This document shows positions 36,726 to 44,950 of a stretch of 64,000 bases of DNA, one piece after another (positions within the stretch are counted from its first letter, which is position 1; every line of letters begins with the position of its first letter). The notes beneath the pieces were generated by a model, which had not been told where the DNA came from, ran no database searches, and saw only the letters and a list, made by a program, of their open reading frames with translations. A program made the position numbers and the translations under genes. Source of the stretch: Pseudomonadota bacterium (GTDB lineage Bacteria > Pseudomonadota > Gammaproteobacteria > Burkholderiales > Methylophilaceae); the NCBI GenBank assembly GCA_029556915.1, contig JAKQIT010000146.1, forward strand, positions 19,000-82,999, read 5' to 3'.

Positions 36726-37052
36726 TTAGTGAGGTTCGTTGGTATCTAACACAGGCAAATGATAGTATTTTCTCGCCTCATGGCATTCTGGCGAGCCAGC
36801 TTGAAACTCGCGGCAAGTGCTTGAGCGCAACGCATAAATCTCACAACGCACTTGCTCACCCACCTCCCCTTTAAGGGCGATGCATTTAACAGGCTTTTTT
36901 TCAGTGCCTTTCATACAAACATAGTGCGGATTAACACTTTGCGTGAGTTGCGCAGGCACTTGCCCCAAAGGATGCGCGTCGGTTTCAGCCCAATAAAATG
37001 ACACACGAAACGCAGCGCAACAAGCGCCACAATGTTGGCAATCTAGTGACAA
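36726..37052 (-). CDS. YkgJ-family cysteine cluster protein
   Basis: The 108-residue protein starts MSLDCQHCGACCAAFRVSFY and contains C-x2-C-x2-CC followed by KCIALKGEVGEQVRCEIYALRSSTCREF and a further CH. This is the CxCxxCC pattern of the YkgJ/UPF0153 family, thought to bind Zn2+ or an iron-sulfur cluster. The function is unknown. The same layout (about 110 residues, HxxP end) is common in proteobacteria. It is monocistronic and flanked on both sides by hairpin repeat copies. Confidence 0.8.
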   Translation of the reverse strand: MSLDCQHCGACCAAFRVSFYWAETDAHPLGQVPAQLTQSVNPHYVCMKGTEKKPVKCIALKGEVGEQVRCEIYALRSSTCREFQAGSPECHEARKYYHLPVLDTNEPH

Positions 37053-37082
37053 ATTTTACCCTTAAAAAAAGCGTACTAATAA

Positions 37083-37153
37083 TACCGATAAATTTTTATG
37101 CCTCTACAAGCCTTATAGAATAAGGATTGTAGAGGTGGCTTAATGATGTTGTG
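37083..37153 (+). repeat. Dispersed hairpin repeat, copy 7
   Basis: Copy with TACCGATAAATTTTTATG, arms CCTCTACAA and TTGTAGAGG, extended by CCTTAT/ATAAGG, and tail GGTGGCTTAATGATG. The G-C pair of the consensus stem is A-T here on both arms. This is the clearest compensatory change in the family. Confidence 0.78.
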
Positions 37154-37179
37154 CTATAAATTAACTTTTAAATATCACT

Positions 37180-40100
37180 TTAAGCGGCAAAAGTCTGACC
37201 TTTGCTGCCAAACTTTTGGTACAACATCGGCAACAATATCAGCGTTAAAAATGTGCTGCTAATCAAGCCGCCAATCACGACAATTGCCAGTGGTTTTTGA
37301 ATTTCTGAGCCTGGTCCTGTAGCAAACAGCAGCGGCACTAAGCCAAACGCAGCAATACTGGCGGTCATCAGTACTGGGCGCAATCTGCGTTTTGCCCCTT
37401 CAATCACCACTTCCATCATCGCATAGCCTTCAATTCGTAGTTGATTGAAATAACTCATCATCACGACACCATTAAGCACAGCGATGCCGAGTAAAGCAAT
37501 AAAGCCAACGGATGCGGGCACCGATAAATACTCGCCAGACAACCAAAGCGCAAACACGCCACCTATCATGGCAAAAGGAATATTCGCTAAGATTAGCACG
37601 GTTTGGCGGATAGAATGAAAGGTAGAGAATAACAATATAAATATTAATAATATGGCAATAGGAATTACAATTGAAAGCCGCTGTGCGGCGCGCTGCTGAT
37701 TTTCAAACTGACCGCCAAATTGAATGCGATAACCCGCATCTAACTTCACTTGTGCGCCAATTTTTTGCTTGGCTTCTTCCACAAAGCTCACCAAATCGCG
37801 GTCTTTCACATTGCTAGTCACCACAACCATACGGCTGGCACGTTCTCGATCAATTTTAACAGGGCCTTCCACGCGTTCTAAAGCGGCTAGGGTAGCCAGT
37901 GGTACGCTCACACCTTCATTTGAAGTAATGCGAATTTGTGCAAAATCAGTGGGCGATATGCGCAAGCTTTCTGCGCCCTTAATGACAAGCGGCGTTCGCC
38001 GCTCTGCCTCTTGCACAATGCCAAGTTGCATGCCTTCTACTTGCGTACGCAGCGCTTCTTGAATACGGGCAATATCAAAGCCTAAGCGCCCTGCTTTTTC
38101 ACGGTCAATTTTCACTGAAAAATATTGCACACCGCTGTTTTGGGGCGTGTAAACATCCTCTGCACCATTAATCCCTTCTAAAATAGATTTGATTTGCGCA
38201 GCTTTTGCACTTAACACTTTTAAGTCTGCACCATAAAGTTTTATTGCCAAATCGCCACGCACACCCAAAATCATTTCATTGACACGCATATCAATCGGCT
38301 GGGTAAAACTGTAATCAATGCCCGCAAAATCAGCCATCACATTGCGCAAACTATCTACAATGTCTTCTTTATTTTGTGTGCGCCACTGGTCACGCGGCTT
38401 CAAAATAATAAAATTATCTGTTTGATTTAAGCCCATTGGGTCAAGCCCTAACTCATCAGAACCCACGCGCGATACAATCTGCGCCACCTCAGGCACATTT
38501 TTTAGCACCGCAGCCTGCACGCGTAAATCAACGGCGACACTTTGCTCTAAGGTAATCGAGGGTAGCTTTTCAGTGCCCATGATAATGTCACCTTCATCCA
38601 TCGTAGGCATAAAGGTTTTACCAATTTGCGTGTAAATACCTGCGGTAATCAGCAGCATAACAACTGCAACCGTCATGACTAATTGGCTTCTTTTTAACGC
38701 AAAGTTGAGGATAGGTGTGTATAAGCGTAATGCTTGCCGTACCAGCCAAGGTTCTGCATGATGCTTGGTTGAAATCAGCATGGTGGCAACAACGGGAATT
38801 ACCGTAAGTGATAACAATAAAGAAGCCGCGAGTGCAAATACAATTGTGAGCGCTACGGGCGCAAATAACTTGCCTTCTAGGCCCTGCAAGGTGAGCAAAG
38901 GCAAAAACACGATAATGATAATCGCAATACCCGATAACACAGGCGTGCCAACCTCTTCTACTGCTTTAAGCACTAAACCAACTTTTGAACCCTTGCCAGA
39001 AAAATGCGCAAGTTTAGATTCTACATTTTCTACCACCACAACCGCAGCATCTACTAACATCCCGATGGCAATGGTTAGGCCGCCCAAGCTCATTAAATTT
39101 GCACTCATGCCAAAATAACGCATCAACATAAATGTACACAAAGCCGAAAGTGGCAAAATAATGGCTACGGTAATAGCGGCGCGCAGATTGCCTAGAAACA
39201 AAAACAGTAAAACCATGACCAGCGCAATCGCTTCAACCATGGCTTTTGACACGCCTTGAATTGCACGATCCACCAAATTGCCACGATTATAAAAAATATT
39301 GAGTTTGACGCCTTTAGGTAAAGTTGGCTCAATTTCTTTGAGTTTGGCTTCAACCCCTTGCACCAGTTTTTGTGCGTTTGCACCACGTAAGCCCAGCACC
39401 AATCCTTCCACCACTTCGCCTTGCCCATTATGGCTCACTGCGCCATTGCGAGTCAGATGACTAATATTAACGGTAGCAACATCTTTAACGCGCACTACTG
39501 TGCCAGCATCCGCTTTAACAACCGTATTTAACATGTCATCTATGCTATTGATACGCCCTTCAGAACGCACAATAATGGCTTCTTCACCTTGGCTTAGCCG
39601 CCCTGCGCCATCGTTGCGATTATTACGCTCTACCGCAGTTTGCAGGCTTTCTAGCGTAATGCCACGCGCTTGCATTGCAGCTAAATCAGGCACAATCTCA
39701 AAGGTTTTTACCCTGCCGCCCAGCGCATTGACATCGGCAACACCTTCTAAACTACGCAGTTGCGGGCGTATCACCCAATCAAGCAAACTGCGCTGCTCAG
39801 CCAAACTCAAACCACCGCCTTCTACGGTAAACATCAGCATTTCGCCCAAAGGCGTGGTCATAGGCGCAATACCACCGGTTGCATCACTGGGCAAATCTCC
39901 ACGTATTGCGTTGATACGCTCAGCCACTTGGTTGCGCGCCCAGTAAATATCGGTGCCATCGGCAAAATCAATAGTGATGTCGGTCAGGCCATATTTTGCC
40001 ACTGAGCGCAACATCGTTTGATTCGGCAAACCCAGCATTTCAATTTCAATCGGTGCAGTAATGCGCGCCTCAACCTCTTCTGGCGTCAGACCGGGCGACT

Positions 40101-40251
40101 TCATGATAATCTTTACCTGTGTGCTAGAAACATCAGGAAAAGCATCAATGGGCAATTCTTTTGCCGCGAAAAGCCCACCTGCTATCAGGCAAACGGTGAA
40201 TACAATGACCAATAGCGGATTTCTTAAAGCAAGTTCAATTAACTTATTCAT
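37180..40251 (-). CDS. Heavy-metal RND efflux pump, inner-membrane component (CusA/CzcA family)
   Basis: I place the start at 40251, where the ATG overlaps the adaptor stop (TGATG), giving 1023 residues; a 24-base extension is possible. It has the full RND layout of 12 membrane segments: the first near residues 10-30, a block at 335-480, one near 520, and a block at 860-1010. The motif GMLVDAAVVVVENVES in membrane segment 4 is of heavy-metal type. Such pumps export cations from periplasm or cytoplasm to the outside using the proton gradient. The metal (Cu, Ag, Zn, Cd, Co or Ni) cannot be read reliably. It is the last gene of a four-gene operon. Confidence 0.9.
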   Translation of the reverse strand: MNKLIELALRNPLLVIVFTVCLIAGGLFAAKELPIDAFPDVSSTQVKIIMKSPGLTPEEVEARITAPIEIEMLGLPNQTMLRSVAKYGLTDITIDFADGTDIYWARNQVAERINAIRGDLPSDATGGIAPMTTPLGEMLMFTVEGGGLSLAEQRSLLDWVIRPQLRSLEGVADVNALGGRVKTFEIVPDLAAMQARGITLESLQTAVERNNRNDGAGRLSQGEEAIIVRSEGRINSIDDMLNTVVKADAGTVVRVKDVATVNISHLTRNGAVSHNGQGEVVEGLVLGLRGANAQKLVQGVEAKLKEIEPTLPKGVKLNIFYNRGNLVDRAIQGVSKAMVEAIALVMVLLFLFLGNLRAAITVAIILPLSALCTFMLMRYFGMSANLMSLGGLTIAIGMLVDAAVVVVENVESKLAHFSGKGSKVGLVLKAVEEVGTPVLSGIAIIIIVFLPLLTLQGLEGKLFAPVALTIVFALAASLLLSLTVIPVVATMLISTKHHAEPWLVRQALRLYTPILNFALKRSQLVMTVAVVMLLITAGIYTQIGKTFMPTMDEGDIIMGTEKLPSITLEQSVAVDLRVQAAVLKNVPEVAQIVSRVGSDELGLDPMGLNQTDNFIILKPRDQWRTQNKEDIVDSLRNVMADFAGIDYSFTQPIDMRVNEMILGVRGDLAIKLYGADLKVLSAKAAQIKSILEGINGAEDVYTPQNSGVQYFSVKIDREKAGRLGFDIARIQEALRTQVEGMQLGIVQEAERRTPLVIKGAESLRISPTDFAQIRITSNEGVSVPLATLAALERVEGPVKIDRERASRMVVVTSNVKDRDLVSFVEEAKQKIGAQVKLDAGYRIQFGGQFENQQRAAQRLSIVIPIAILLIFILLFSTFHSIRQTVLILANIPFAMIGGVFALWLSGEYLSVPASVGFIALLGIAVLNGVVMMSYFNQLRIEGYAMMEVVIEGAKRRLRPVLMTASIAAFGLVPLLFATGPGSEIQKPLAIVVIGGLISSTFLTLILLPMLYQKFGSKGQTFAA

Positions 40252-41351
40252 CACTCGCCACCCATACCCTGCCAACTCGCCTTAATTGCCGCAGTGCCAC
40301 TGAAAGCCACTTGTTCCGTACCATTTAATTGGCTCGAAATCGTGCTGGTAACCCCTTGCGTACTTAATACTTTTGCCTCGCGCACCTCAAACCCTTTGCT
40401 GGTTTGCACAAAAATAACAGTGCGGGATTGATGGTTGACTAACGCTACGGTTGGCACGGTAAAACTTGCATTCCCCAATGTGGTGCTGGCAGGCGCTATC
40501 ATGGCATCGACCATTTGGCTAGGGAATAAATTATCTGCGCCTTGTCTGACTTCTGCGCGCACTATCGCAGTTTGGTCTTGCGATTTAACACTAGGCAATA
40601 GCGCAATGACGGTGCCGGTAGCATCCAGCCCTTTCACAGAAATCAGCGCCCCTTTTTGAATGTTACTACGCTTAATATCCGCCAAAGGGACGTGAATCTC
40701 TACCCATAATGGATGCATTTGGGCGATTTTTAACAAAGGTGAAGTTGCATCAATGCGCTGCCCTTGTGCCACCATTTGCTCTAACACCACCCCAGCCACT
40801 GGCGCTGTTAGCGTAATACCATTCTGAAAGCGCCCACCTTTATCTAACTGGTTAATCGAACTATCGCTCAAGCCAGATAGTTTTAACAGTTGGCGACGCT
40901 CATTATGTTGCGCAGCACTTTCTAAATGTGCATTTTGCGAAGCTTGCAACCGCTTTTCTGCCACAATTCCTTCTTTAAAAAGCGTTGCATCGCGGTCTAG
41001 CGACTGTTTGGCTAGTCGCTGCTGCGCACTACTTTGTAAATATTCGCGCTGCATAATAATCAATTCAGGGCTAGTAATATGCGCTAACACTTGCCCTTGC
41101 TTTACTGTTTGCCCCGCAGTAACCAATAACTGATCTACCAAACCCGCGTAAGCGCTGCTCACAACGCGCACTTGGTTGACGGGCACCACAACTTCAGCGG
41201 GGTAAGCTTGGCCTGTAACTTGCCTAGCCGCCTGCAACTTAGTTACTTTCACTCCTAAGTTTTTTTGCTGCAACACCGTCATGGGAATCATTTCTGCAGC
41301 CACTACACATTGGCTGAATAAAGTTAACGCGATAAATATAATACTTTTCAT
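40251..41351 (-). CDS. RND efflux periplasmic adaptor (membrane-fusion protein)
   Basis: The 366-residue product starts with a signal peptide (cleavage near VVA, residue 18). It has the adaptor layout: beta-barrel and lipoyl halves (AGLVDQLLVTAGQTVKQGQVLAHITSPEL and TLTAPVAGVVLEQMVAQGQRID, each counted separately), a coiled-coil hairpin (about 105-165), and the C-terminal membrane-proximal domain. It bridges the RND pump and the TolC-type channel. The start overlaps the TolC-family stop by 4 bp and its own stop overlaps the pump start, so the three genes are translationally coupled. Confidence 0.88.
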   Translation of the reverse strand: MKSIIFIALTLFSQCVVAAEMIPMTVLQQKNLGVKVTKLQAARQVTGQAYPAEVVVPVNQVRVVSSAYAGLVDQLLVTAGQTVKQGQVLAHITSPELIIMQREYLQSSAQQRLAKQSLDRDATLFKEGIVAEKRLQASQNAHLESAAQHNERRQLLKLSGLSDSSINQLDKGGRFQNGITLTAPVAGVVLEQMVAQGQRIDATSPLLKIAQMHPLWVEIHVPLADIKRSNIQKGALISVKGLDATGTVIALLPSVKSQDQTAIVRAEVRQGADNLFPSQMVDAMIAPASTTLGNASFTVPTVALVNHQSRTVIFVQTSKGFEVREAKVLSTQGVTSTISSQLNGTEQVAFSGTAAIKASWQGMGGE

Positions 41352-42598
41352 GGTAAGTCTCCTACTGCCTGGTTATACCGTGCAGTGTTCCAAAGCTGTT
41401 GAATTTGTTGGTTTTTAAAGGCGCGCTCAGCATTAAATGCTTGCGTTTGTACGCGTAAATAATCGCTTAAATCTAGCTCACCCACTTGAAAAGCTTTGCG
41501 CGTGACCGCCAAACTTTGCTGCGCAATCTGATGCTGCTTAGTGAGCACTTCAAGCTGCATCTTGCCAACTTCCAGGTTATGCTCAGCCTCGTGCATGGCT
41601 GCGGCAAGTAACTGTTTTAACTGGCTTAAATTAACTTGCTGCATCACATATTGCATTTCTGCCTCTGCGCGCGCAGGGGCATTACGCGTTTCACTACTTA
41701 AGGGAATGGTGAGCGTAACCCCGAGACTATCGTTATAGCTATTATCAAAAGCACCGCGCGTGGTGCGCGTGCCGAACAACACTTTAGGATTATCGCGCGT
41801 TTCAATTTTTACCAAATTGCGTTGTTCTGCTCTCAACGCGATTTTCCCTTGCGCATCTAACAAGGCTGGATGACTTTCTTCCACATCTTGCTTACTAGAT
41901 TTAGTTTCTGAATATTCAGCCGGGATGACTTGCAAACCTGTTAAATTGATATAGCGAAACTTAGCATGCTGAACTTCAGCTTCAGTATTAATTTTCTCGG
42001 TTTTGGCCTGTAAAGTTTCGGTTTGCGCTACGAGCAAATCTTTTTGCGCCATATCACCCAATTTCACGCGCATTTCCACATCACGCTCTAACTGGCTGGC
42101 AGATTCAAGCTTCGCTTGCGCTATTTCGGCTAACCCTTGCGCGAGTTGAATATCCCACAAGGCATCGCGGATAAGCCCAGTCAATTGCAGACGGACATTT
42201 TGTGTATCATTACCTAAATTTTGCGCAGAAATAGCGGCAATAGCCTCACGCGCTTGTCGCTGACCGCTGAGCCAAATAGGCAACTCAATACCCACTTCCC
42301 ATTCCATTTCACCGCGGTTACTTAATATTTTATCGTTTTGATTACGCAACATCACGCTGGGCGCATGTGGCAAAAAACTTTTTGCGTGCGTTTTTCGCGC
42401 CTCAATTTCAAGTCTTTTTGCAGCGAATAGTTGGCTAGTTGGGTAGTGTGGCAACGCTTTTTCAACTAAATCTTTAAGCGTTAAACGGTTATCAACGGTT
42501 AATAAGTCTTCATGTGGCGCTTCTTCCGCGCGCACAGACACACTATGAAAAGTCAATAACAGTAGTATAGGCCACAGTAAACGTGGTAAATGCATCAT
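41348..42598 (-). CDS. TolC-family outer-membrane factor of the RND system
   Basis: I chose the ATG at 42598 because AGGA lies 5 bp upstream; another ATG at 42610 is possible. The product is 416 residues with a signal peptide (cleavage near VRA). It has the long alpha-helical pattern of outer-membrane efflux proteins: LTLKDLVEKALPHYPTSQL, ARKTHAKSFLPHAPSV, GVTLTIPLSS and LDLSDYLRVQTQAFNAERAF. The family forms the trimeric exit duct. It lies between the small His-containing gene and the adaptor gene, overlapping the adaptor start by 4 bp. Confidence 0.87.
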   Translation of the reverse strand: MMHLPRLLWPILLLLTFHSVSVRAEEAPHEDLLTVDNRLTLKDLVEKALPHYPTSQLFAAKRLEIEARKTHAKSFLPHAPSVMLRNQNDKILSNRGEMEWEVGIELPIWLSGQRQAREAIAAISAQNLGNDTQNVRLQLTGLIRDALWDIQLAQGLAEIAQAKLESASQLERDVEMRVKLGDMAQKDLLVAQTETLQAKTEKINTEAEVQHAKFRYINLTGLQVIPAEYSETKSSKQDVEESHPALLDAQGKIALRAEQRNLVKIETRDNPKVLFGTRTTRGAFDNSYNDSLGVTLTIPLSSETRNAPARAEAEMQYVMQQVNLSQLKQLLAAAMHEAEHNLEVGKMQLEVLTKQHQIAQQSLAVTRKAFQVGELDLSDYLRVQTQAFNAERAFKNQQIQQLWNTARYNQAVGDLP

Positions 42599-42656
42599 AT
42601 AAATCCTCATTAAATCAATTGGTTAAAACTAACCAATATAAACAAATTTGATTTAA

Positions 42657-43058
42657 TTAACGAGGAGGTGCACGTGGGCTGGGGTGGTTGTAACTAAGCC
42701 GCTTGCGAAACAGTGGTTTTAAAGGAGGATAGCTAATATGCGTTTGCTGAGACATTAACAGCAAAGCAAAGCTAAAAAATATTGCGATGCCCAATATTGG
42801 ACTTAGCATTAAATCATCCATATTTTGTGGCACTATGCCATTTGCCACTGTTACCACATAACCTATAGCTTGCTCGGTTGATGTGTCCATCAGCATATTC
42901 GAAGTTGATTGTGCGGTTGCGATATGGCTATGAATATGTACCGCACGCTCATTTAACGAATCCAGCCCGAACGCGTGGGCGTGAATAAACGGCCCAATGA
43001 GTTGTAAACCGATTAAGCAAAATGCGAGATAAATTTTAAGACTGTTTAGCATGCGCAC
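42657..43058 (-). CDS. Small membrane-associated protein heading the RND operon
   Basis: The 133-residue product has an N-terminal signal or anchor (about 5-25), a His-rich stretch (FIHAHAFG...AVHIHSHIA), a second hydrophobic helix (about 83-103, LSPILGIAIFFSFALLLM) and a basic Pro-rich tail (PPLKPLFRKRLSYNHPSPRAPPR). The His pattern, its place as the first gene of the metal efflux operon and the 58-bp gap to the TolC gene suggest a metal-binding accessory or sensor role. That is inference; I know no named family for it. Confidence 0.65.
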   Translation of the reverse strand: MRMLNSLKIYLAFCLIGLQLIGPFIHAHAFGLDSLNERAVHIHSHIATAQSTSNMLMDTSTEQAIGYVVTVANGIVPQNMDDLMLSPILGIAIFFSFALLLMSQQTHISYPPLKPLFRKRLSYNHPSPRAPPR

Positions 43059-43197
43059 ATTATAGTGTTTTAAGTACCAGATTCAATTTTAGTTGGCAAA
43101 TATTAAGGATTTCTTAAATGAGTCATTCAGTGCTAAAAAAGTTGCATTCTAATCACAAAATTGCAAAATAATAACGTTAATACACCACCAAAAAAAC

Positions 43198-43268
43198 TGC
43201 CGAGAAAATTTTATGCCTCTGGAAGCCGCATGGATACTGGATTGCAGAGGCACACAAATGAAGACACA
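43198..43268 (+). repeat. Dispersed hairpin repeat, copy 8
   Basis: Copy with TGCCGAGAAAATTTTATG, arms CCTCTGGAAGCC/GGATTGCAGAGG and tail ACACAAATGAAGACA. It lies 26 bp from the 3' end of the split tRNA-Arg gene. Confidence 0.72.
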
Positions 43269-43293
43269 CAATTTTACGTTAAAAAAAAACATT

Positions 43294-43340
43294 TGGCGCC
43301 CCCGACACGAATCGAACGTGTGACCTCTCCCTTAGGAGGG
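43294..43340 (-). pseudogene. 3' half of the host tRNA-Arg(CCU) gene, split by the element
   Basis: On the minus strand this runs from the anticodon loop (CCCTCCTAAGG, the att core) through the 3' anticodon stem, variable loop, T arm (ACACG-TTCGATT-CGTGT) and acceptor strand CGGGGGC to G73 and an encoded CCA. Upstream of the core the sequence turns abruptly AT-rich and has no 5' half. Joined with the fragment at 55644-55683 it forms a perfect cloverleaf with a 7-bp acceptor stem (GCCCCCG/CGGGGGC) and anticodon CCU. Confidence 0.9.
43330..43340 (+). repeat. Left attachment core (attL)
   Basis: CCTTAGGAGGG, identical to the copy at 55644-55654. It corresponds to CCCTCCTAAGG of the tRNA-Arg anticodon arm on the minus strand. 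Confidence 0.85.
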
Positions 43341-43399
43341 ATTATTTAAAATGAATATAAGATATTGTTTTTAAATAGTATTCTATTTTTTTATCATTT

Positions 43400-43462
43400 T
43401 TTTTGTCAAATTTTTGTCAAATAAAATAATGCTGTTTAGTGTTTTTTGTCAATTTTTGTCAA
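43400..43462 (+). repeat. Left-end TTTTTGTCAA repeats (candidate integrase arm sites)
   Basis: Four direct copies of TTTTTGTCAA at 43400, 43411, 43443 and 43453. They form two pairs with 10-11 bp spacing, about one helical turn. The same paired motif occurs near the right end at 55529-55549. Arm-site function is inferred from position. Confidence 0.65.
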
Positions 43463-43465
43463 AAT

Positions 43466-43540
43466 TGGTATCCCCGACAGGAATCGAACCTGTATTTATC
43501 GCTTAGGAGGCAATTATTCTATCCGTTGAATTACGAGGAC
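43466..43540 (-). tRNA. tRNA-Arg(CCU), element-borne replacement
   Basis: A complete cloverleaf: acceptor GTCCTCG/CGGGGAT with two G-U pairs, D stem ATTC/GAAT, anticodon stem ATTGC/GCGAT with loop CTCCTAA (anticodon CCU), T arm ACAGG-TTCGATT-CCTGT, A73 and encoded CCA. It keeps the known arginyl-tRNA synthetase identity bases A20, C35 and A/G73. It differs from the host tRNA-Arg at many positions and lacks the complete 11-bp att core (GCCTCCTAAGC instead of CCCTCCTAAGG). It is 125 bp inside the left end of the element, which broke the host gene for the same tRNA. Confidence 0.92.
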
Positions 43541-43639
43541 TTTAAAGAGTGAATTTTACACGATTAGAGCAATTATTTTAGGCTAATTGATATGGTTGTA
43601 TCAAAAAACTATTTTAAGCCGTTTAAATGAGCCTTAATG

Positions 43640-43720
43640 AGCTTATGCATATATGCATATGAATAAACCCCCGAAGAAAGCCAACAAGCTAATTCGTAGG
43701 GGGTCTTATGATTGTGTATA
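43640..43720. other. Palindromic segments downstream of the left-end operon
   Basis: The spacer contains GCATATATGCATAT and ACCCCCGAA...TTCGTAGGGGGT arms. On the minus strand the latter ends GGGGGTTTATT and could be a terminator with a long loop for the leftward genes. Nothing else is recognisable in this spacer. Confidence 0.35.
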
Positions 43721-43739
43721 TGTGTGTAAGGTTATTGTA

Positions 43740-44102
43740 TTAATTAAGATTATAAACTTTACTATTCTTTATATAGATATAATTGTTTAAAACAAAATCT
43801 TTAATTTCTGCATGGCTTTCATATGAGTTTATTTCATTATATAAAAGAATAAAGAATATATTTTTATCAATATCTTCATTATTTTTATCAGCTTCATCAG
43901 CTAAATTTTGAATGAAATTAACCCATTCCAAAGAAAAAATAGGTAAATCTTCTTTTTTAATATGATTTAATCTTAATTCTTCATAATGATTTAAAGCACC
44001 TATTAAACAATTTTTAATTACTTTAAATGAAAGTTGCTCTAAAACATTTTTGTTAGCATTATGATTTCTTAAATATTGTTCTTGATTTAGTATATATGCC
44101 AT
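43740..44102 (-). CDS. Element protein of unknown function, paralogue of the gene at 44396
   Basis: The 120-residue product is predicted all-alpha and acidic. It shares with the product of 44396-44779 the aligned pattern L.Q...K.I...LI..L..Y..L.L..I..E..P...L.WV, followed by a second match H.[ED]IK[DE]F near the C-terminus, so the two are divergent paralogues. No known domain is recognised. It is the last gene of a tight leftward group (1-bp spacing to the gene at 44104). A moderate Shine-Dalgarno (AAGGGG) precedes its ATG inside the end of the upstream gene. Confidence 0.6.
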   Translation of the reverse strand: MAYILNQEQYLRNHNANKNVLEQLSFKVIKNCLIGALNHYEELRLNHIKKEDLPIFSLEWVNFIQNLADEADKNNEDIDKNIFFILLYNEINSYESHAEIKDFVLNNYIYIKNSKVYNLN

Positions 44103-44103
44103 T

Positions 44104-44394
44104 TTAAACCCCTTTATTTTTGTTAAGTATATTTTTTTCTAATGCAATCATTGAGAAGCATAGAGTAGCTAAAATTGCAGTATTTTCGTGTTCTTTACTG
44201 TCCTTAAATTTACTTCTATCTAAATAACTTAAATGAAATTCAAGTAATTTATCAAAAGCTAATGGCAAGTTTTTAGCTGTATCTTCTCTTTCAAGCATAT
44301 CGCTTAATGTAGCTATTACACCTTCTTTTAATGGATTTTTGTTTCTTTCATTAAAAGTAGAGTTTTTTAAATAGTTATCTAATAAGCTTTTCAT
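44104..44394 (-). CDS. Element protein of unknown function (96 aa)
   Basis: The product is a small, charged, probably all-helical protein (SLLDNYLKNSTFNERNKN, then LSDMLEREDTAKNLPLAFDK, then AILATLCFSMIALEKNILNK, each separate). I recognise no domain. It sits between the two paralogous genes at 43740 and 44396 with a gap of one base on each side, so the three form one transcription unit and probably act together. Confidence 0.55.
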   Translation of the reverse strand: MKSLLDNYLKNSTFNERNKNPLKEGVIATLSDMLEREDTAKNLPLAFDKLLEFHLSYLDRSKFKDSKEHENTAILATLCFSMIALEKNILNKNKGV

Positions 44395-44395
44395 A

Positions 44396-44779
44396 TTAAA
44401 TAGTCACAACAATGGGGTTATAGTATTCTTTTAATTCTTTTAATCTTGCTGCTCTTTCACATTCAAATAAATAAAGGTTTGTAATAAATTCTTTAATATC
44501 TTTGTGTTTTTTACAAGATAATACTTTACTTGTTAGTTCAGCTTCAAAATCTTCAAAAACATTATCAAGGTCAAAATAACCATATCTATTAGTTTGAATT
44601 GCAAAAATGTCTAAATATGTTACCCAAGTTAAAGCACGAAGAGGTATTTCTTCGTCTGTAATATTATCTAAGGCTAATTGTTTGTATATTGGTAAAACAG
44701 AAATCAAAGAGGTTTGAATTTGTTTTAATGTGAATTGGTTTAATGCTTTATTGATTTTTTCTAATGTGTAATATGACAT
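44396..44779 (-). CDS. Element protein of unknown function, paralogue of the gene at 43740
   Basis: The 127-residue product aligns with the product of 43740-44102 over most of its length (LNQFTLKQIQTSLISVLPIY and IPLRALTWVTYLDIF regions, and HKDIKEFITNLYLFE near the end). No known domain is recognised. It is the first gene of the leftward three-gene group. The ATG is preceded by AAAAGGAATACATCAA, a usable ribosome-binding site. Its 171-bp upstream spacer is AT-rich and should contain the promoter. Confidence 0.6.
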   Translation of the reverse strand: MSYYTLEKINKALNQFTLKQIQTSLISVLPIYKQLALDNITDEEIPLRALTWVTYLDIFAIQTNRYGYFDLDNVFEDFEAELTSKVLSCKKHKDIKEFITNLYLFECERAARLKELKEYYNPIVVTI

Positions 44780-44950
44780 TTGATGTATTCCTTTTAAATC
44801 TTAGTTTAGTTTTGTTTCTCCTTTGTATTGCACCCGTAATTCTTTTGTTGGGTAATCATTAAAGATTTAATTATATCACAATCAAATATAGTTCACAAGT
44901 ATTATTATAAAGTTAATTAAAAAGCCATTATTAAAAATGGCTTGTGTTTA

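Noticed and set aside
43161-43349. Rightward open frame over repeat copy 8 and the tRNA-Arg 3' half
   Set aside because: It covers a repeat and an antisense tRNA fragment, has no ribosome-binding site and no similarity to a protein I know.
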